Shown: positions 41,335 to 49,790 of the stretch, piece after piece
Position numbering within the stretch: position 1 is the stretch's first letter
Layout: every line of letters starts with the position of its first letter
From: a virus
DNA length: 56,259 bases
IMG/VR virus record: IMGVR_UViG_3300009194_000014
Coordinates: 1-56,259 of that record
Reading direction: 5' to 3' (one strand)
The notes under the pieces: generated by a model
Told to the model about the DNA's origin: nothing
The model's input: the letters and a program-made list of their open reading frames with translations, nothing else
Database searches by the model: none
Position numbers and translations under genes: made by a program

Positions 41335-41786
41335 TTCTCCATCATCCGTTGTTCATGCTCAAGCGCACTATAGTATGATACCAAGTCATCCCCACATGAT
41401 GCCCTCAGTGTAGCATACACATGCTTATTGTATAGGCTCCATGTGCCGATATTGCCCGGATAATCCCGATACGTCAGTTTCTTATGTTCAACAAAGAAAC
41501 GACATACCGCTGCACTTCGTGACATGCCCGCATCACAATGGACTAGGATTTGCTTGTCCGTGTTCATGACAGAATCAACCATCTTGATAGCCATGTCCAA
41601 ATCGAACATCACGTAGCCACAAGTTTGGATTGTAATGTCATCGAACTCAAACCTAACCACATCCTCCCATCCAGATAGATTAGCCTGATCGTTAGGATGA
41701 GTAATGCTTATCACTCGGGTATCCGTTAACGCATCCATAGACTCGATGATATGACGAGGAACAAAACCTATTGACCTAGTTATCAT
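41325..41786 (-). CDS. Dual-specificity / tyrosine phosphatase
   Basis: 153 residues of the cysteine phosphatase fold. The P-loop VHCDAGMSRSA has the CX5R signature (C84, R90). The N-terminal part lacks extra domains. Such enzymes remove phosphate from Tyr/Ser/Thr or RNA 5' ends; substrate unknown. Start overlaps the stop of the gene upstream (ATGA), in the operon headed by an ArsR-type repressor. Confidence 0.8.
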   Translation of the reverse strand: MITRSIGFVPRHIIESMDALTDTRVISITHPNDQANLSGWEDVVRFEFDDITIQTCGYVMFDLDMAIKMVDSVMNTDKQILVHCDAGMSRSAAVCRFFVEHKKLTYRDYPGNIGTWSLYNKHVYATLRASCGDDLVSYYSALEHEQRMMEKWR

Positions 41787-42358
41787 CTGATTGCCACGCT
41801 CGGGTCAGATTTGTTCAGGAAATGTTTTTCAGCCGGGCTATGGATGCGAACCCAACCAATAACCGCGTCAAAATCGCGCACCATGCGCTTAGACGAGCCG
41901 AAAGAACCCTTCCGTAGCAACGCCTTACTGTCACCGTTGTCGTCTTTAAACAGGCACACAACGCGATATACGGTGCCTTTCGGTGATTCCCACATCTCAT
42001 GGGGGCGAAATACCTCACAATCTCCATACCGGGCATCATATACCTGATATTGAGAAAGATTGAATTGGCCTTCGACCGAATCCCGCTTGCGGCGAAGGTA
42101 GTCCTCCCAAATGACCCACCCCCGATGGTCATCCGCCAGTGCGTAGAGTTCGTCGGTCACATCTTTATGTGCCCATCTTGCGAAGTCATCCAGACTCATC
42201 GAACGGAATTTGTTTCCTGTTGCAATCGAAGGTGAATCGTATTGGACTTGATTGTTTCCAATCCAAATAACTTGCCGGTCATTTACATAACCGGCACCTG
42301 CCTGACAAGGCTTCTTCCCACGATACACACGATTCTTTTGAATCTCTTCAGGCTGCAT
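41783..42358 (-). CDS. Hypothetical protein, 191 aa
   Basis: Unrecognised. The N-terminus (NRVYRGKKPCQAGAGYVNDRQVIWI) is the kind of short beta-domain seen in other small phage proteins; the C-terminal half is mixed. ATG 42358 lies within the end of the ArsR-type gene, 11-base overlap. GGGGAG upstream. Confidence 0.6.
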   Translation of the reverse strand: MQPEEIQKNRVYRGKKPCQAGAGYVNDRQVIWIGNNQVQYDSPSIATGNKFRSMSLDDFARWAHKDVTDELYALADDHRGWVIWEDYLRRKRDSVEGQFNLSQYQVYDARYGDCEVFRPHEMWESPKGTVYRVVCLFKDDNGDSKALLRKGSFGSSKRMVRDFDAVIGWVRIHSPAEKHFLNKSDPSVAIR

Positions 42359-42665
42359 CACTGGTCGTCTCCCCTCGTTCTACCATTGAATCGCACAGTT
42401 CTACCATGAGCGGAATCGCTTCATCAGAAATCATGTAGAACACACTTTGCCCCACCTTTCGACTGGAAAGCACACCAGACAGCTTCAGAACAGAAAGATG
42501 CTGGGACACACTGGATTGAGACAACTTCAGTGCCTCCGTGAGTTGTGTCACGGACAGTTCGTGGTGCTGGTGAACCCAACGAACGATCTTCAGTCGGTAA
42601 GGATTGCCCAGTGCCTTGAACACTGACGCTACTGCATCATCGAGAACCATGGATTTGGTAGTCAT
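42348..42665 (-). CDS. ArsR-family transcriptional repressor
   Basis: 105-residue winged-helix protein. FKALGNPYRLKIVRWV and the recognition helix LKLSQSSVSQHLSVLK are typical ArsR family; the usual metal-site ELCVCDL is replaced by ELSVTQLT, so it is probably not a metal sensor in that position. It heads a coupled minus-strand operon. The promoter at 42700 contains a small palindrome that could be its operator. Confidence 0.9.
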   Translation of the reverse strand: MTTKSMVLDDAVASVFKALGNPYRLKIVRWVHQHHELSVTQLTEALKLSQSSVSQHLSVLKLSGVLSSRKVGQSVFYMISDEAIPLMVELCDSMVERGETTSDAA

Positions 42666-42699
42666 GTCGGTATCCTTTGGTTTGCTGTTGGACAGGCTC

Positions 42700-42727
42700 A
42701 GTATAGCACTATCTCAACCTATGTTAA
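42700..42727 (-). promoter_or_regulatory. Promoter TTAACA-16-TATACT with palindrome
   Basis: On the minus strand -35 TTAACA (42722-42727), 16-base spacer, -10 TATACT (42700-42705). The palindrome ATAGTGCTAT overlaps the upstream edge of the -10 box, a good place for an autoregulatory operator of the ArsR-type protein. Confidence 0.65.
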
Positions 42728-42728
42728 A

Positions 42729-42753
42729 GGGGACTCGTCCAGATTGAGTCCCC
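42729..42753. terminator. Terminator-like hairpin
   Basis: GGGGACTC / GAGTCCCC (8 bp, nine-base loop) between the ArsR promoter and the gene at 42761. Only CCCCTTT follows on either strand, so termination may be partial. Confidence 0.6.
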
Positions 42754-42760
42754 TTTGGGG

Positions 42761-43279
42761 TCACGCCGCTTCTACAGCGGTTTCTGCGTCCCACGGGTCA
42801 ATCTCGTCCGTGACATCTTCGAGTTTGACGTTTGATTCGCTTTTGACGAATCCTTTCTCTACTGCCGCCTTGCGAGCATCATCCTCGGACGCTGCCACGA
42901 TGTACATGCTTCGCTTGTTACGGTTTGTGGCTTTGAACGTCATGAGATCGGGACGAAGGTACGTCATTTCTTGCGGGACCATTCCCGTGTTGACATACAG
43001 GCGCTTGAAGTCCTCTTCACGGTACACGCGATAGCTAACCCCCGCAGTGTGTTGAGTTGAACGGTTAGACCATGTTCTCACCCCGGAGTGCCACTGGCGA
43101 TTCTTCTTTGAATCAGGATAGAACTCGGCGATTGCGAATTGGTTTCCATTCCATTCTTCAAACGAGATCGTAACACGCCCGCGTCCTTCAACCCACAACA
43201 CAACCCCACGGACATGGTGCATGATTTTGTTGTCGTAGCACAGGGTAACGCGATCACCAGCCTTGAGTTTGGTAGTCAT
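42761..43279 (-). CDS. Hypothetical protein, 172 aa
   Basis: ATG 43279 follows AAAAGGAG. The N-terminal 60 residues (GDRVTLCYDNKIMHHVRGVVLWVEGRG...) look like a small SH3-like beta barrel; an ARKAAVEKG helix is near the end. Not recognised. Confidence 0.6.
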   Translation of the reverse strand: MTTKLKAGDRVTLCYDNKIMHHVRGVVLWVEGRGRVTISFEEWNGNQFAIAEFYPDSKKNRQWHSGVRTWSNRSTQHTAGVSYRVYREEDFKRLYVNTGMVPQEMTYLRPDLMTFKATNRNKRSMYIVAASEDDARKAAVEKGFVKSESNVKLEDVTDEIDPWDAETAVEAA

Positions 43280-43292
43280 TGCTTGTCTCCTT

Positions 43293-43727
43293 TTAACTGA
43301 CATGAGAGAGCGTCTTGTCACGACGCTTGCGCATATTGTGTCGAGCCGTTCGGTCACACCACGTATTCACTGCGCTACGTGAGCAGACAACCCGCTGGTG
43401 GCCCTTGACATGCTTCAGGTTCACCGCCCTAGCACCAACCTCCATCAGTATTGCCGTATCGAGGTTTGCCATCGCGGGCATACAGTCACATTGTATCGTA
43501 ACAAAGCGATTGAAGGCAAGGTTTTTCTTGACCACACAATCAATCGCCTTCACCAAGGCTTCGTATTCTGATTGTGTTGATCCAGTCGTGATTCCACTTC
43601 CAGACCGGCGGATCAAGTTTCCATTGGCACCATATTTGATCCAGAATGCCCATCCGAATACATTAGTGTTCGAATCGTAACTGGCATCCGTGAAAATGGT
43701 TAGAGATAGTTCGGGGTCAAACGGCAT
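43293..43727 (-). CDS. Ribonuclease HI
   Basis: 144-residue RNase H fold. Catalytic acids fit RNase HI: D14 in TIFTDASY, E54 in QSEYEAL, D81 in QCDC and D125 in NTWCDRTAR, after a VKGHQ segment. It would degrade RNA in RNA/DNA hybrids, for example Okazaki primers. Different from T4 RnaseH, which is a FEN-type nuclease. AGGAC precedes the ATG. Confidence 0.85.
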   Translation of the reverse strand: MPFDPELSLTIFTDASYDSNTNVFGWAFWIKYGANGNLIRRSGSGITTGSTQSEYEALVKAIDCVVKKNLAFNRFVTIQCDCMPAMANLDTAILMEVGARAVNLKHVKGHQRVVCSRSAVNTWCDRTARHNMRKRRDKTLSHVS

Positions 43728-43739
43728 GGGATGTCCTCA

Positions 43740-43973
43740 TTATCCTTTATAACAACGGTGCCATGTGAATCGTCCGTCATCCACTAGAAGTACGTTGAAG
43801 TGTTCGAATTGTTGTTCAAACAACCCATGACGCTCGCCGCCATCTTCCGCAACATCGCCCTGTTCGGTCATCCACACCACACCATCTGCGAATGCTTTAG
43901 GAATGTGTTTATCCCATGATTCCATACGCTTGTGTTTCTTCAAGTTTTGACGCTTCATGTATTGAACCCACAT
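43740..43973 (-). CDS. Hypothetical protein, 77 aa
   Basis: Small protein; ATG 43973 has GAGG at seven bases, ATG 43979 is an alternative. N-terminus basic (KRQNLKKHKR), remainder mixed. Unrecognised. Confidence 0.5.
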   Translation of the reverse strand: MWVQYMKRQNLKKHKRMESWDKHIPKAFADGVVWMTEQGDVAEDGGERHGLFEQQFEHFNVLLVDDGRFTWHRCYKG

Positions 43974-43994
43974 ACCCATACCTCGATAAAAAAG

Positions 43995-44014
43995 GAGGGG
44001 CCAATTGGCCCCTC
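43995..44014. terminator. 20-bp palindrome, copy 2; terminator on the minus strand
   Basis: The same GAGGGGCCAATTGGCCCCTC as at 21851. On the minus strand it is followed by CTTTTTT, making an intrinsic terminator after the VWA gene. Confidence 0.75.
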
Positions 44015-44044
44015 AATGGTTGCACGCAACGTCGAACAGCGTTG

Positions 44045-45466
44045 CTACCCTACATCGCGCATGTAGATCGTCTTGCAGTCTTCCAGTTCAATATCTGAAG
44101 CGCCCTCGGATGTAATCACCAGCAGGTTTCGACATTCCATCGGAAGCGCCGATTCCAGTGATTGGTGGGGGATATAGCCATCCGTGAAAATGATGAGTGC
44201 GTTGATAGGCTCACCATCATCCAGTTTCTCGCCAGCATATTCAGCCAACGGGGCCATGTCCGTTCCACCCCCGCCAATCCAATCGAGACTGACGTTACTG
44301 AAGTCGTCACCGTCCTCGGAGTTGTAGATACCGATAACGTGATAGCTGGTATCACATGTCACCAGATGCACGGTCCATGACTCAAATTGATCGAGAATAC
44401 CCTTAAGTTCGGCAGCGGCTTCCTTGAGTTCACGTTCGCTCATCGAACCTGACGTGTCAACACCCCACACCAGTTCAATCTTGCTCCCTGTCAAACTCGG
44501 GAACACCACACCACCTTCACCCGTTCGACGGGACAGACGATTGTAGGTCGGGCGTTCCTTAGTGGAGGCAACGATGTTTTCGTTAAGTTCATCTTTCCAG
44601 TTAACGCGGGGCTTCGCTAAGTCTTGGAAAGAACGCACCATGTCGCCTTCATGCTCACCAATACTTTTTGTGGCACTGGCGTTCGCAACAGCAGCCGCAG
44701 CTTCCTGACGGTTCATGCCCTTTTCACCGTCGCTTTGCTCACGCCCCGAAACGCTATCCATGGGCATCTGACCAGCCGGAGCGCCACCCGCGCTTCCTTG
44801 GCCCTTCGATGGCTTGTCCTTTCCTTGTTGCCCGGCTTGACCTTCACCGTCATCAGGGCGCTGACCGCCGCCGTGGGCTTCGCACGCTTTCTGCGCGTCA
44901 CCATCGTTCTCTTCAAGCAACAGATGGTAAATCTCATCAGATGACATGCCCACGAAGCGTTCTTGATATAGAACGAACTCGGGCCGTTCTACATAAAGAC
45001 GAAATCGCTCATCATGCGAAACACCATCGTTCTCAGTCTTGTACGTACCTGAACAGAACAAATTGATGTTGTAATCCGTGGCGATGTTCCACAATTCAGG
45101 ATTGTAACCGGATTCCATCTGACGCCCGGAGTGTTCCTGAAAGATATGAAGAATCTCATGGAGCAACACGAACGCCCGCTGTTCGTTGTTTTCCAAACGA
45201 TTCATCCAGAATACCGGGTTAATGAAGATCATGTTTTTGCCATTGACCGGCATCGCGCCAGCCGTGGGCAGATCGGGCGACCAGAAATACACACACTGAA
45301 ACATCAGATGCGCCATGAGCGGGGATGCAATCGCAATGCTCGCTCGTGCTTCCGAAAAGGTTTCCATCCATTCAGGCTGAATGTCCTTGTCTTTGATTAG
45401 AGTCGGCATCCGGGTCAGCATGACCTCGCCGATGCCATCCTCTTTCTTATCAGTCTGTGTGGTCAT
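44045..45466 (-). CDS. VWA-domain metallopeptidase-like protein, MoxR partner
   Basis: 473 residues. The N-terminal half carries VLLHEILHIF (H103-E-x-x-H107), a zinc-peptidase signature; a Gly/Gln/Asp-rich linker (about 205-260) follows; the C-terminal VWA domain has a complete MIDAS site: DTSGS (from 337), GGGGTD and IFTDGY. Such proteins work with MoxR AAA+ ATPases to remodel protein complexes; a MoxR gene lies upstream in the same direction. RBS AAAGGAG. Confidence 0.85.
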   Translation of the reverse strand: MTTQTDKKEDGIGEVMLTRMPTLIKDKDIQPEWMETFSEARASIAIASPLMAHLMFQCVYFWSPDLPTAGAMPVNGKNMIFINPVFWMNRLENNEQRAFVLLHEILHIFQEHSGRQMESGYNPELWNIATDYNINLFCSGTYKTENDGVSHDERFRLYVERPEFVLYQERFVGMSSDEIYHLLLEENDGDAQKACEAHGGGQRPDDGEGQAGQQGKDKPSKGQGSAGGAPAGQMPMDSVSGREQSDGEKGMNRQEAAAAVANASATKSIGEHEGDMVRSFQDLAKPRVNWKDELNENIVASTKERPTYNRLSRRTGEGGVVFPSLTGSKIELVWGVDTSGSMSERELKEAAAELKGILDQFESWTVHLVTCDTSYHVIGIYNSEDGDDFSNVSLDWIGGGGTDMAPLAEYAGEKLDDGEPINALIIFTDGYIPHQSLESALPMECRNLLVITSEGASDIELEDCKTIYMRDVG

Positions 45467-45534
45467 TCTCGTTGCTCCTTTGCTCGGTTGACCCGTATAT
45501 CATGGCACACATGGCGATGATACACAAGGTTTTG

Positions 45535-45768
45535 TTAATGCTTCGTCAGACTCTCTTTTTCAATCTGACGTTGACGCCCATAATGTCCTGTTTCTTCACG
45601 ACTCATAACAGGAACCGTTAACGCTTCTTCCAACGTCCAATCTGATTTGAGTCTCCGTCTAACCGTATCAGGTTTGATATTGTGTTTCCGGGCGAGCAAA
45701 GCCAATTCTCCGCGTTTCAGTTTACGATTAGATTTAGCAGTGACGATTTCAGATTGTGTTAACTTCAT
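45535..45768 (-). CDS. HTH DNA-binding protein, 77 aa
   Basis: MKLTQSEI... followed by an HTH (ELALLARKHNIKPDTVRRRL) and WTLEEALTVPV. The combination resembles the C-terminal DNA-binding part of phage homing endonucleases standing alone; it may be a remnant or a small regulator. The start at 45768 is chosen because the upstream residues overlap a terminator. Confidence 0.6.
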   Translation of the reverse strand: MKLTQSEIVTAKSNRKLKRGELALLARKHNIKPDTVRRRLKSDWTLEEALTVPVMSREETGHYGRQRQIEKESLTKH

Positions 45769-45800
45769 TCCCGTGCGTCCTATAAACAAGTCTGAGACAC

Positions 45801-45824
45801 AAAAAAGGGGAACCGAAGTTCCCC
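45801..45824 (-). terminator. Terminator after MoxR
   Basis: GGGGAAC TTCG GTTCCCC with TTTTTT on the minus strand; a stable UUCG-tetraloop terminator 20 bases downstream of the MoxR stop. Confidence 0.85.
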
Positions 45825-45844
45825 TTTCACCTTCCGAGTGTAAC

Positions 45845-47038
45845 TTACTTCACGCCCTTCAGCTTGGACAGAATCTTAGTCACTTGGCCTTGGAAAGCCT
45901 TGAACTTGCGGAACTTGGTGACCAGCTTGATATCTCGCTTGATTGTCTTCATGACGATGATTTTCATCTCGTCGGGGAGTTGTTCGAGGACTGTAGTAAG
46001 GTTATCCATGTCAGTTGTCATGTCAACCTCTTTGCCGTTCTCTTTCTCCCCATGGCGTCCCAGCGCATCCATAATCTCGAATGCCATGGAAGTCGATACC
46101 GCGTACTTGACTTCCTCGCGTCCTTCCGGCATTTGATACTTCAGCGTACCCTTACGAATGGCGCTCCAGTCGGGAAGTTCATCATAGAAGCGACGGAATC
46201 CCATGAACTTCGTGGCGATTTCTGAACCGATGGCACCGGCAACCGCAACCGTCAGCAGGGAGTCATCAGCGGTCAGCGCCGTGTTGTTCAGATGACGATT
46301 GACGAACTCCCATGAACGCGGTGTGGTGAAGGCCGCTTCCGTGTCATTCGGAGCGTTGTAGATGTCCTTTTTCGACCAGCTAAGGAAGCCAATGATAGAC
46401 GGATTGAAACGACGCTCTACCGCATACGTCAGGAATGATTCAGCCGCTTGCTTCGGGTCGATTTCCAGATGCATACCGAAACGGTTAGCCGCAGCCGGAA
46501 GCAGTTCCCGCGCACCAGTCTTGTCAGACTTCAGGTTACCCGCCGCGACGATGGCGCAAGTGTCTGGTAGCTTCGTGCCATTCTGAACAGTGCGGTCCAG
46601 AATCAGACGATAGGCGGCGTGTTGAACATGCGGCGGTGCGTTTTTGATTTCATCCAGAAACAGGATGTAAAACTTGTTCGGGTCTTGCGGCCACCATGAC
46701 GGAGTAGAGAAGAACATCTCTTTCGCATCATAAGTGGTTTCTTCACCGTTGCGATAGTGGCTCATTTCATAGCCCGCATCCGCAACATATGGAATGCCCT
46801 GAACGTCAGCGGCTTCCATGGCTGACAGTCGAATGTCAACGACTTCGACCGGCTTGCCGAGACGTTCGCCGAGACGCTGGGCGAGTTGTCCGATGATGGC
46901 ACTTTTGCCCAGACCGGGGGAACCGTGCAAACAGACCGGATCAGGGACGTAACCAGCGGTAAAGGCGTCGCCGAAAGATGCTTCGATCAGGGTAGCGGCT
47001 TGCTTGATGTTGACGACGTTTTGCTTGTTGCCAGACAT
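45845..47038 (-). CDS. MoxR-type AAA+ ATPase
   Basis: 397 residues. Walker A GSPGLGKS (39-46), Walker B YILFLDE (124-130), sensor AAGNLK and a helical C-terminal lid (about 290-397). Members pair with VWA proteins to remodel substrates, as in RavA-ViaA or CoxD-CoxE; the VWA gene is next downstream after the small HTH gene. RBS AAAGGAAACG. A possible promoter lies at 47088-47116. Confidence 0.88.
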   Translation of the reverse strand: MSGNKQNVVNIKQAATLIEASFGDAFTAGYVPDPVCLHGSPGLGKSAIIGQLAQRLGERLGKPVEVVDIRLSAMEAADVQGIPYVADAGYEMSHYRNGEETTYDAKEMFFSTPSWWPQDPNKFYILFLDEIKNAPPHVQHAAYRLILDRTVQNGTKLPDTCAIVAAGNLKSDKTGARELLPAAANRFGMHLEIDPKQAAESFLTYAVERRFNPSIIGFLSWSKKDIYNAPNDTEAAFTTPRSWEFVNRHLNNTALTADDSLLTVAVAGAIGSEIATKFMGFRRFYDELPDWSAIRKGTLKYQMPEGREEVKYAVSTSMAFEIMDALGRHGEKENGKEVDMTTDMDNLTTVLEQLPDEMKIIVMKTIKRDIKLVTKFRKFKAFQGQVTKILSKLKGVK

Positions 47039-47087
47039 TGTATCGTTTCCTTTGCAGTGAATAACGGTTTGTTTCGATTACATGGGT

Positions 47088-47116
47088 AGGTTACAAGGAT
47101 GAGAGGGTCACGTCAA
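47088..47116 (-). promoter_or_regulatory. Possible promoter TTGACG-17-TAACCT
   Basis: The minus strand has TTGACG (47111-47116), a 17-base spacer and TAACCT (47088-47093, three of six). Weak -10; would serve the MoxR gene. Confidence 0.4.
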
Positions 47117-47135
47117 CCCTCCCAAAGCACATCCA

Positions 47136-48785
47136 TCACATTTTGCTTTTAGCCAACTTCGCCATGGTGGTTTTGATCATTTTCCATGACCGCTTGGCAA
47201 TCATGTCGTGAAACTCGTTGAGACGTTCCGGCTTGTCCTTGAGTGAAGACGCGAAGTATTCACTCATCCCTTCGACCACACGGTACATGCTATGGTCGGT
47301 TTCCTTACTCTTCACGCTGGAATCGTAATACGCCGCCGCATTCTTGCGATGCTGTTCCGGCACGTTCGCTTCCTCTAGCACCGATTCGAGCATGTTGAGC
47401 GCGAATTGGCGGTCGAACTTGCTATCCAGCATTAGTGCAATCATCGGCTGAATCGACTCATTCCACTCTTTAATCAGATTGGTGATGGTCGTTTCGAACG
47501 CGATATGGCTTTCCACCACCCCACGAGTATGCCGCGCAGTCAGATTGAAATTCTGCGAAGTCAACCCCATGAGTTCCGTGCCAGTGTCCACATTATGGGC
47601 GAGCAGACGAAGGTGATGCTTTTTCGTCCCGTCGATAGACGTGATTAGCTGGACAGTCATCTTGATGTTGTCGCGGCAATTCGAAGCCAGCCGGTCCTCG
47701 ATGTCAATGGTCAGGGACTGTCGTCCACCTTCCTGCGACACGTAAACCCGTTGCGGCTTGTGCGGAATTTCCATCGCTTCGAGTTCATGCCGGAGCGATT
47801 CGTAAGCGGCTTTCGGGGGCAGTACCCCGTACAGTCCGGTTACAGTAGAAATGACCTGCTTCTCACCGATACGGTCACGATCAGTCACCACACCGAAAAA
47901 CTGAGTATCACGCCCGCTGGTGGTAATGCCCTTCGCTTCCTGATAATCGTCGTTCTCTTGGAAGTACAGCGGCACCACATCGAACGGATAGTCTACGCAG
48001 TCGATAGCCATGTCCCAAGCGTTTTCGACTTGGGTCAAGTCCATGACGCCTGTCGGGTACTTGGCAATCGGGTTCATGCCTTCCGGCTCGGGTTCCGGTT
48101 CAGACTGAGTTTCTACGACTTCAGGTTCCTCTTTCTTTTCTTCCTCGGGAAGCGGCTTGTACTTGTCCGGGTTGCGCATGAACTCGGGCAGGGAACTATC
48201 ATCGTCTACCCCGTCCAGCAGACTCATAAACTCTGCCCAATCCTTAGCCTCTTCCTTCGTATCAGGCTCGATGGTCGGTTCCTCTTCGACCGGCGCGGAA
48301 GTGGATTCAGTCTTTTCTTCCGAGACAGGCTCAACTTCGTCGGCCTTGCCTTCGGATTCCACTTCCACATCATCGAGTGCGGACAGATCGACCACCGGAG
48401 CCTCTTCCGTTTCCGGGGCTTTCTGTTCCTGTTGTTCGACCGGGGCAGCCTTCGGGCGGCGGAACTTGGGCTTGGCGGGCTTCAGCTTTTTCAGTTCACG
48501 CACCAGCGGGGCCGCAGCGGGCGGATATTTCTGACCGGACTGCTTTGATTCCTCTTTCAGCACCGTATCGAGGAAATGTACCAGACTGCCAAGGTCCGTA
48601 CTCAGAACCTCATAGTTTGGCGCGTAATCCTGTTTTTCTGTCGCGCTATCGTCGGCGAAGGGAAGTACGGTCCCCCCTTCGAGTTCACCGCTGTCAAGCG
48701 CTTCGTTGTGACGCTGGACTGCCCAGTTGAAGTGCGGGGCAGCTTTCGGAGTCAGGGACAGTTTCAGGTTCAGTTCGCGTGCCAT
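47136..48785 (-). CDS. Large acidic protein, DUF932-like C-terminal domain
   Basis: 549 residues from ATG 48785 (GAAGGTGATTCC upstream). Residues about 110-250 are a disordered acidic stretch of Glu, Pro, Ser and Val. The C-terminal 300 residues (TGLYGVLPPKAAYESL, SLTIDIEDRLA, LTSQNFNLTARHTRGVVESH) resemble the plasmid/phage DUF932 family, judged only by general pattern. It precedes the MoxR and VWA genes and may be a substrate or adaptor of that pair. Confidence 0.5.
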   Translation of the reverse strand: MARELNLKLSLTPKAAPHFNWAVQRHNEALDSGELEGGTVLPFADDSATEKQDYAPNYEVLSTDLGSLVHFLDTVLKEESKQSGQKYPPAAAPLVRELKKLKPAKPKFRRPKAAPVEQQEQKAPETEEAPVVDLSALDDVEVESEGKADEVEPVSEEKTESTSAPVEEEPTIEPDTKEEAKDWAEFMSLLDGVDDDSSLPEFMRNPDKYKPLPEEEKKEEPEVVETQSEPEPEPEGMNPIAKYPTGVMDLTQVENAWDMAIDCVDYPFDVVPLYFQENDDYQEAKGITTSGRDTQFFGVVTDRDRIGEKQVISTVTGLYGVLPPKAAYESLRHELEAMEIPHKPQRVYVSQEGGRQSLTIDIEDRLASNCRDNIKMTVQLITSIDGTKKHHLRLLAHNVDTGTELMGLTSQNFNLTARHTRGVVESHIAFETTITNLIKEWNESIQPMIALMLDSKFDRQFALNMLESVLEEANVPEQHRKNAAAYYDSSVKSKETDHSMYRVVEGMSEYFASSLKDKPERLNEFHDMIAKRSWKMIKTTMAKLAKSKM

Positions 48786-48821
48786 TGGAATCACCTTCAA
48801 ATCGTTTTGTTTACGTGACCA

Positions 48822-48850
48822 ATCATATTCCAGATTAGAAGACGTGTCAA
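48822..48850 (-). promoter_or_regulatory. Promoter TTGACA-17-TATGAT
   Basis: The minus strand has a perfect -35 box (48845-48850), a 17-base spacer and TATGAT (48822-48827, five of six). It drives the gene at 48785 and perhaps the MoxR set. The -35 box overlaps the stop of the preceding gene. Confidence 0.75.
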
Positions 48851-49092
48851 GATTCTGTTTGGATAATCTTATCGAGCATTTCACTTACCTTGCCCAGCTT
48901 GAAAGCCATTTGTTCGGCGTCATTAACCGCACGGAGCATGACTGCCTGATTTGACGCTTGAGCGCGACGCAAATCTTTTTGCAGCAGCTTCGCATGAAAG
49001 CGCCGGGCTTCCGGGTCACCGATACGCTTGATTTCTTCAGCGCGGGCGATGACGGCTTTCGGGTCAGTTGAAATAGTCTTAACGTTGGTCAT
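48847..49092 (-). CDS. Hypothetical helical protein, 81 aa
   Basis: ATG 49092 follows AGGGG. Almost wholly helical and charged, with a QASNQAVMLRAVNDAEQMAF segment. Unrecognised. The start overlaps the end of the upstream gene. Confidence 0.6.
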   Translation of the reverse strand: MTNVKTISTDPKAVIARAEEIKRIGDPEARRFHAKLLQKDLRRAQASNQAVMLRAVNDAEQMAFKLGKVSEMLDKIIQTES

Positions 49093-49399
49093 GTTCGTTA
49101 CCCCTGCGTGATGGTGGCCCCCACATAAGGGGCGGTTGACCGGGGCATCCATGGCTACTTCGATAAGTCCTGCGTTGGACTCGCCCCCGTTTCTCGAAAT
49201 AGCGCAAAGCCTGTACTACGTCTGCCTTGTCTTTACTTGACTTCGCGTTCAAACCCGCGCTTTCCGTAATGTCAATAGTAGACAAGTCATGCTGTTCGGT
49301 CAAGATACAAATCAAAACCTTTTTTCGAATTTCCTGCGTTCGTTCGTTGAGTGGCCTTCCAATTCGACCGCTAACCACTTCGTCGTCATACTTTTCCAT
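49079..49399 (-). CDS. Winged-helix-like protein, 106 aa
   Basis: ATG 49399 with AAGGAG upstream. RKKVLICILTEQHDL...DVVQALRYFEKRGRVQRR reads like a winged helix; the final 25 residues contain Cys/Pro/Gly. Possibly a small DNA-binding regulator. Confidence 0.55.
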   Translation of the reverse strand: MEKYDDEVVSGRIGRPLNERTQEIRKKVLICILTEQHDLSTIDITESAGLNAKSSKDKADVVQALRYFEKRGRVQRRTYRSSHGCPGQPPLMWGPPSRRGNEHDQR

Positions 49400-49476
49400 C
49401 ACTAACTCCTTGATATGAGTGATGTTAATGATTGGGCGCGATTTAATTGTACGCGCCCAATTCACTTCTAAGTCTC

Positions 49477-49767
49477 TTAGCGAGTCACTTCTTTCACGTC
49501 CCAAATGTGGATAACATGCCATCCCGCTTTCGCTGCCGCCGCCTTGGCTTCACGTTCCGCCTGTTCCCGAAAGATGGTATCTGACGTATGCGTATAGAGT
49601 TGATACGGCTTGAGCAGGCTGGGCGACTCCCTAACCACTACATCAACACGCAACCCTTTCACCGGGGACACGACAGGCTCGGGACGTTTGTGTTTCGGCT
49701 TCCCTTCCTTGAAATTTTCGAGTACCCGCTTCGCATTCCTCTCAAACGCCTTCAAATCCTTATCCAT
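49477..49767 (-). CDS. Hypothetical protein, 96 aa
   Basis: ATG 49767 follows AAAGGTGG. Lys-rich N-terminal half, then YQLYTHTSDTIFREQAEREA and an Ala-rich helix. Unrecognised. Confidence 0.55.
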   Translation of the reverse strand: MDKDLKAFERNAKRVLENFKEGKPKHKRPEPVVSPVKGLRVDVVVRESPSLLKPYQLYTHTSDTIFREQAEREAKAAAAKAGWHVIHIWDVKEVTR

Positions 49768-49790
49768 AAACCACCTTTCTAATTCTATCG

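Noticed and set aside
44624-45066. Plus-strand frames inside the VWA gene
   Set aside because: No ribosome binding site, and they overlap a convincing VWA/peptidase gene over their full length.
48157-48548. Long plus-strand frames opposite the acidic protein gene
   Set aside because: They arise from the Glu/Pro/Ser codon repeats of the minus-strand gene, have no ribosome binding site and read as low-complexity Ser/Thr or Phe/Arg sequence.
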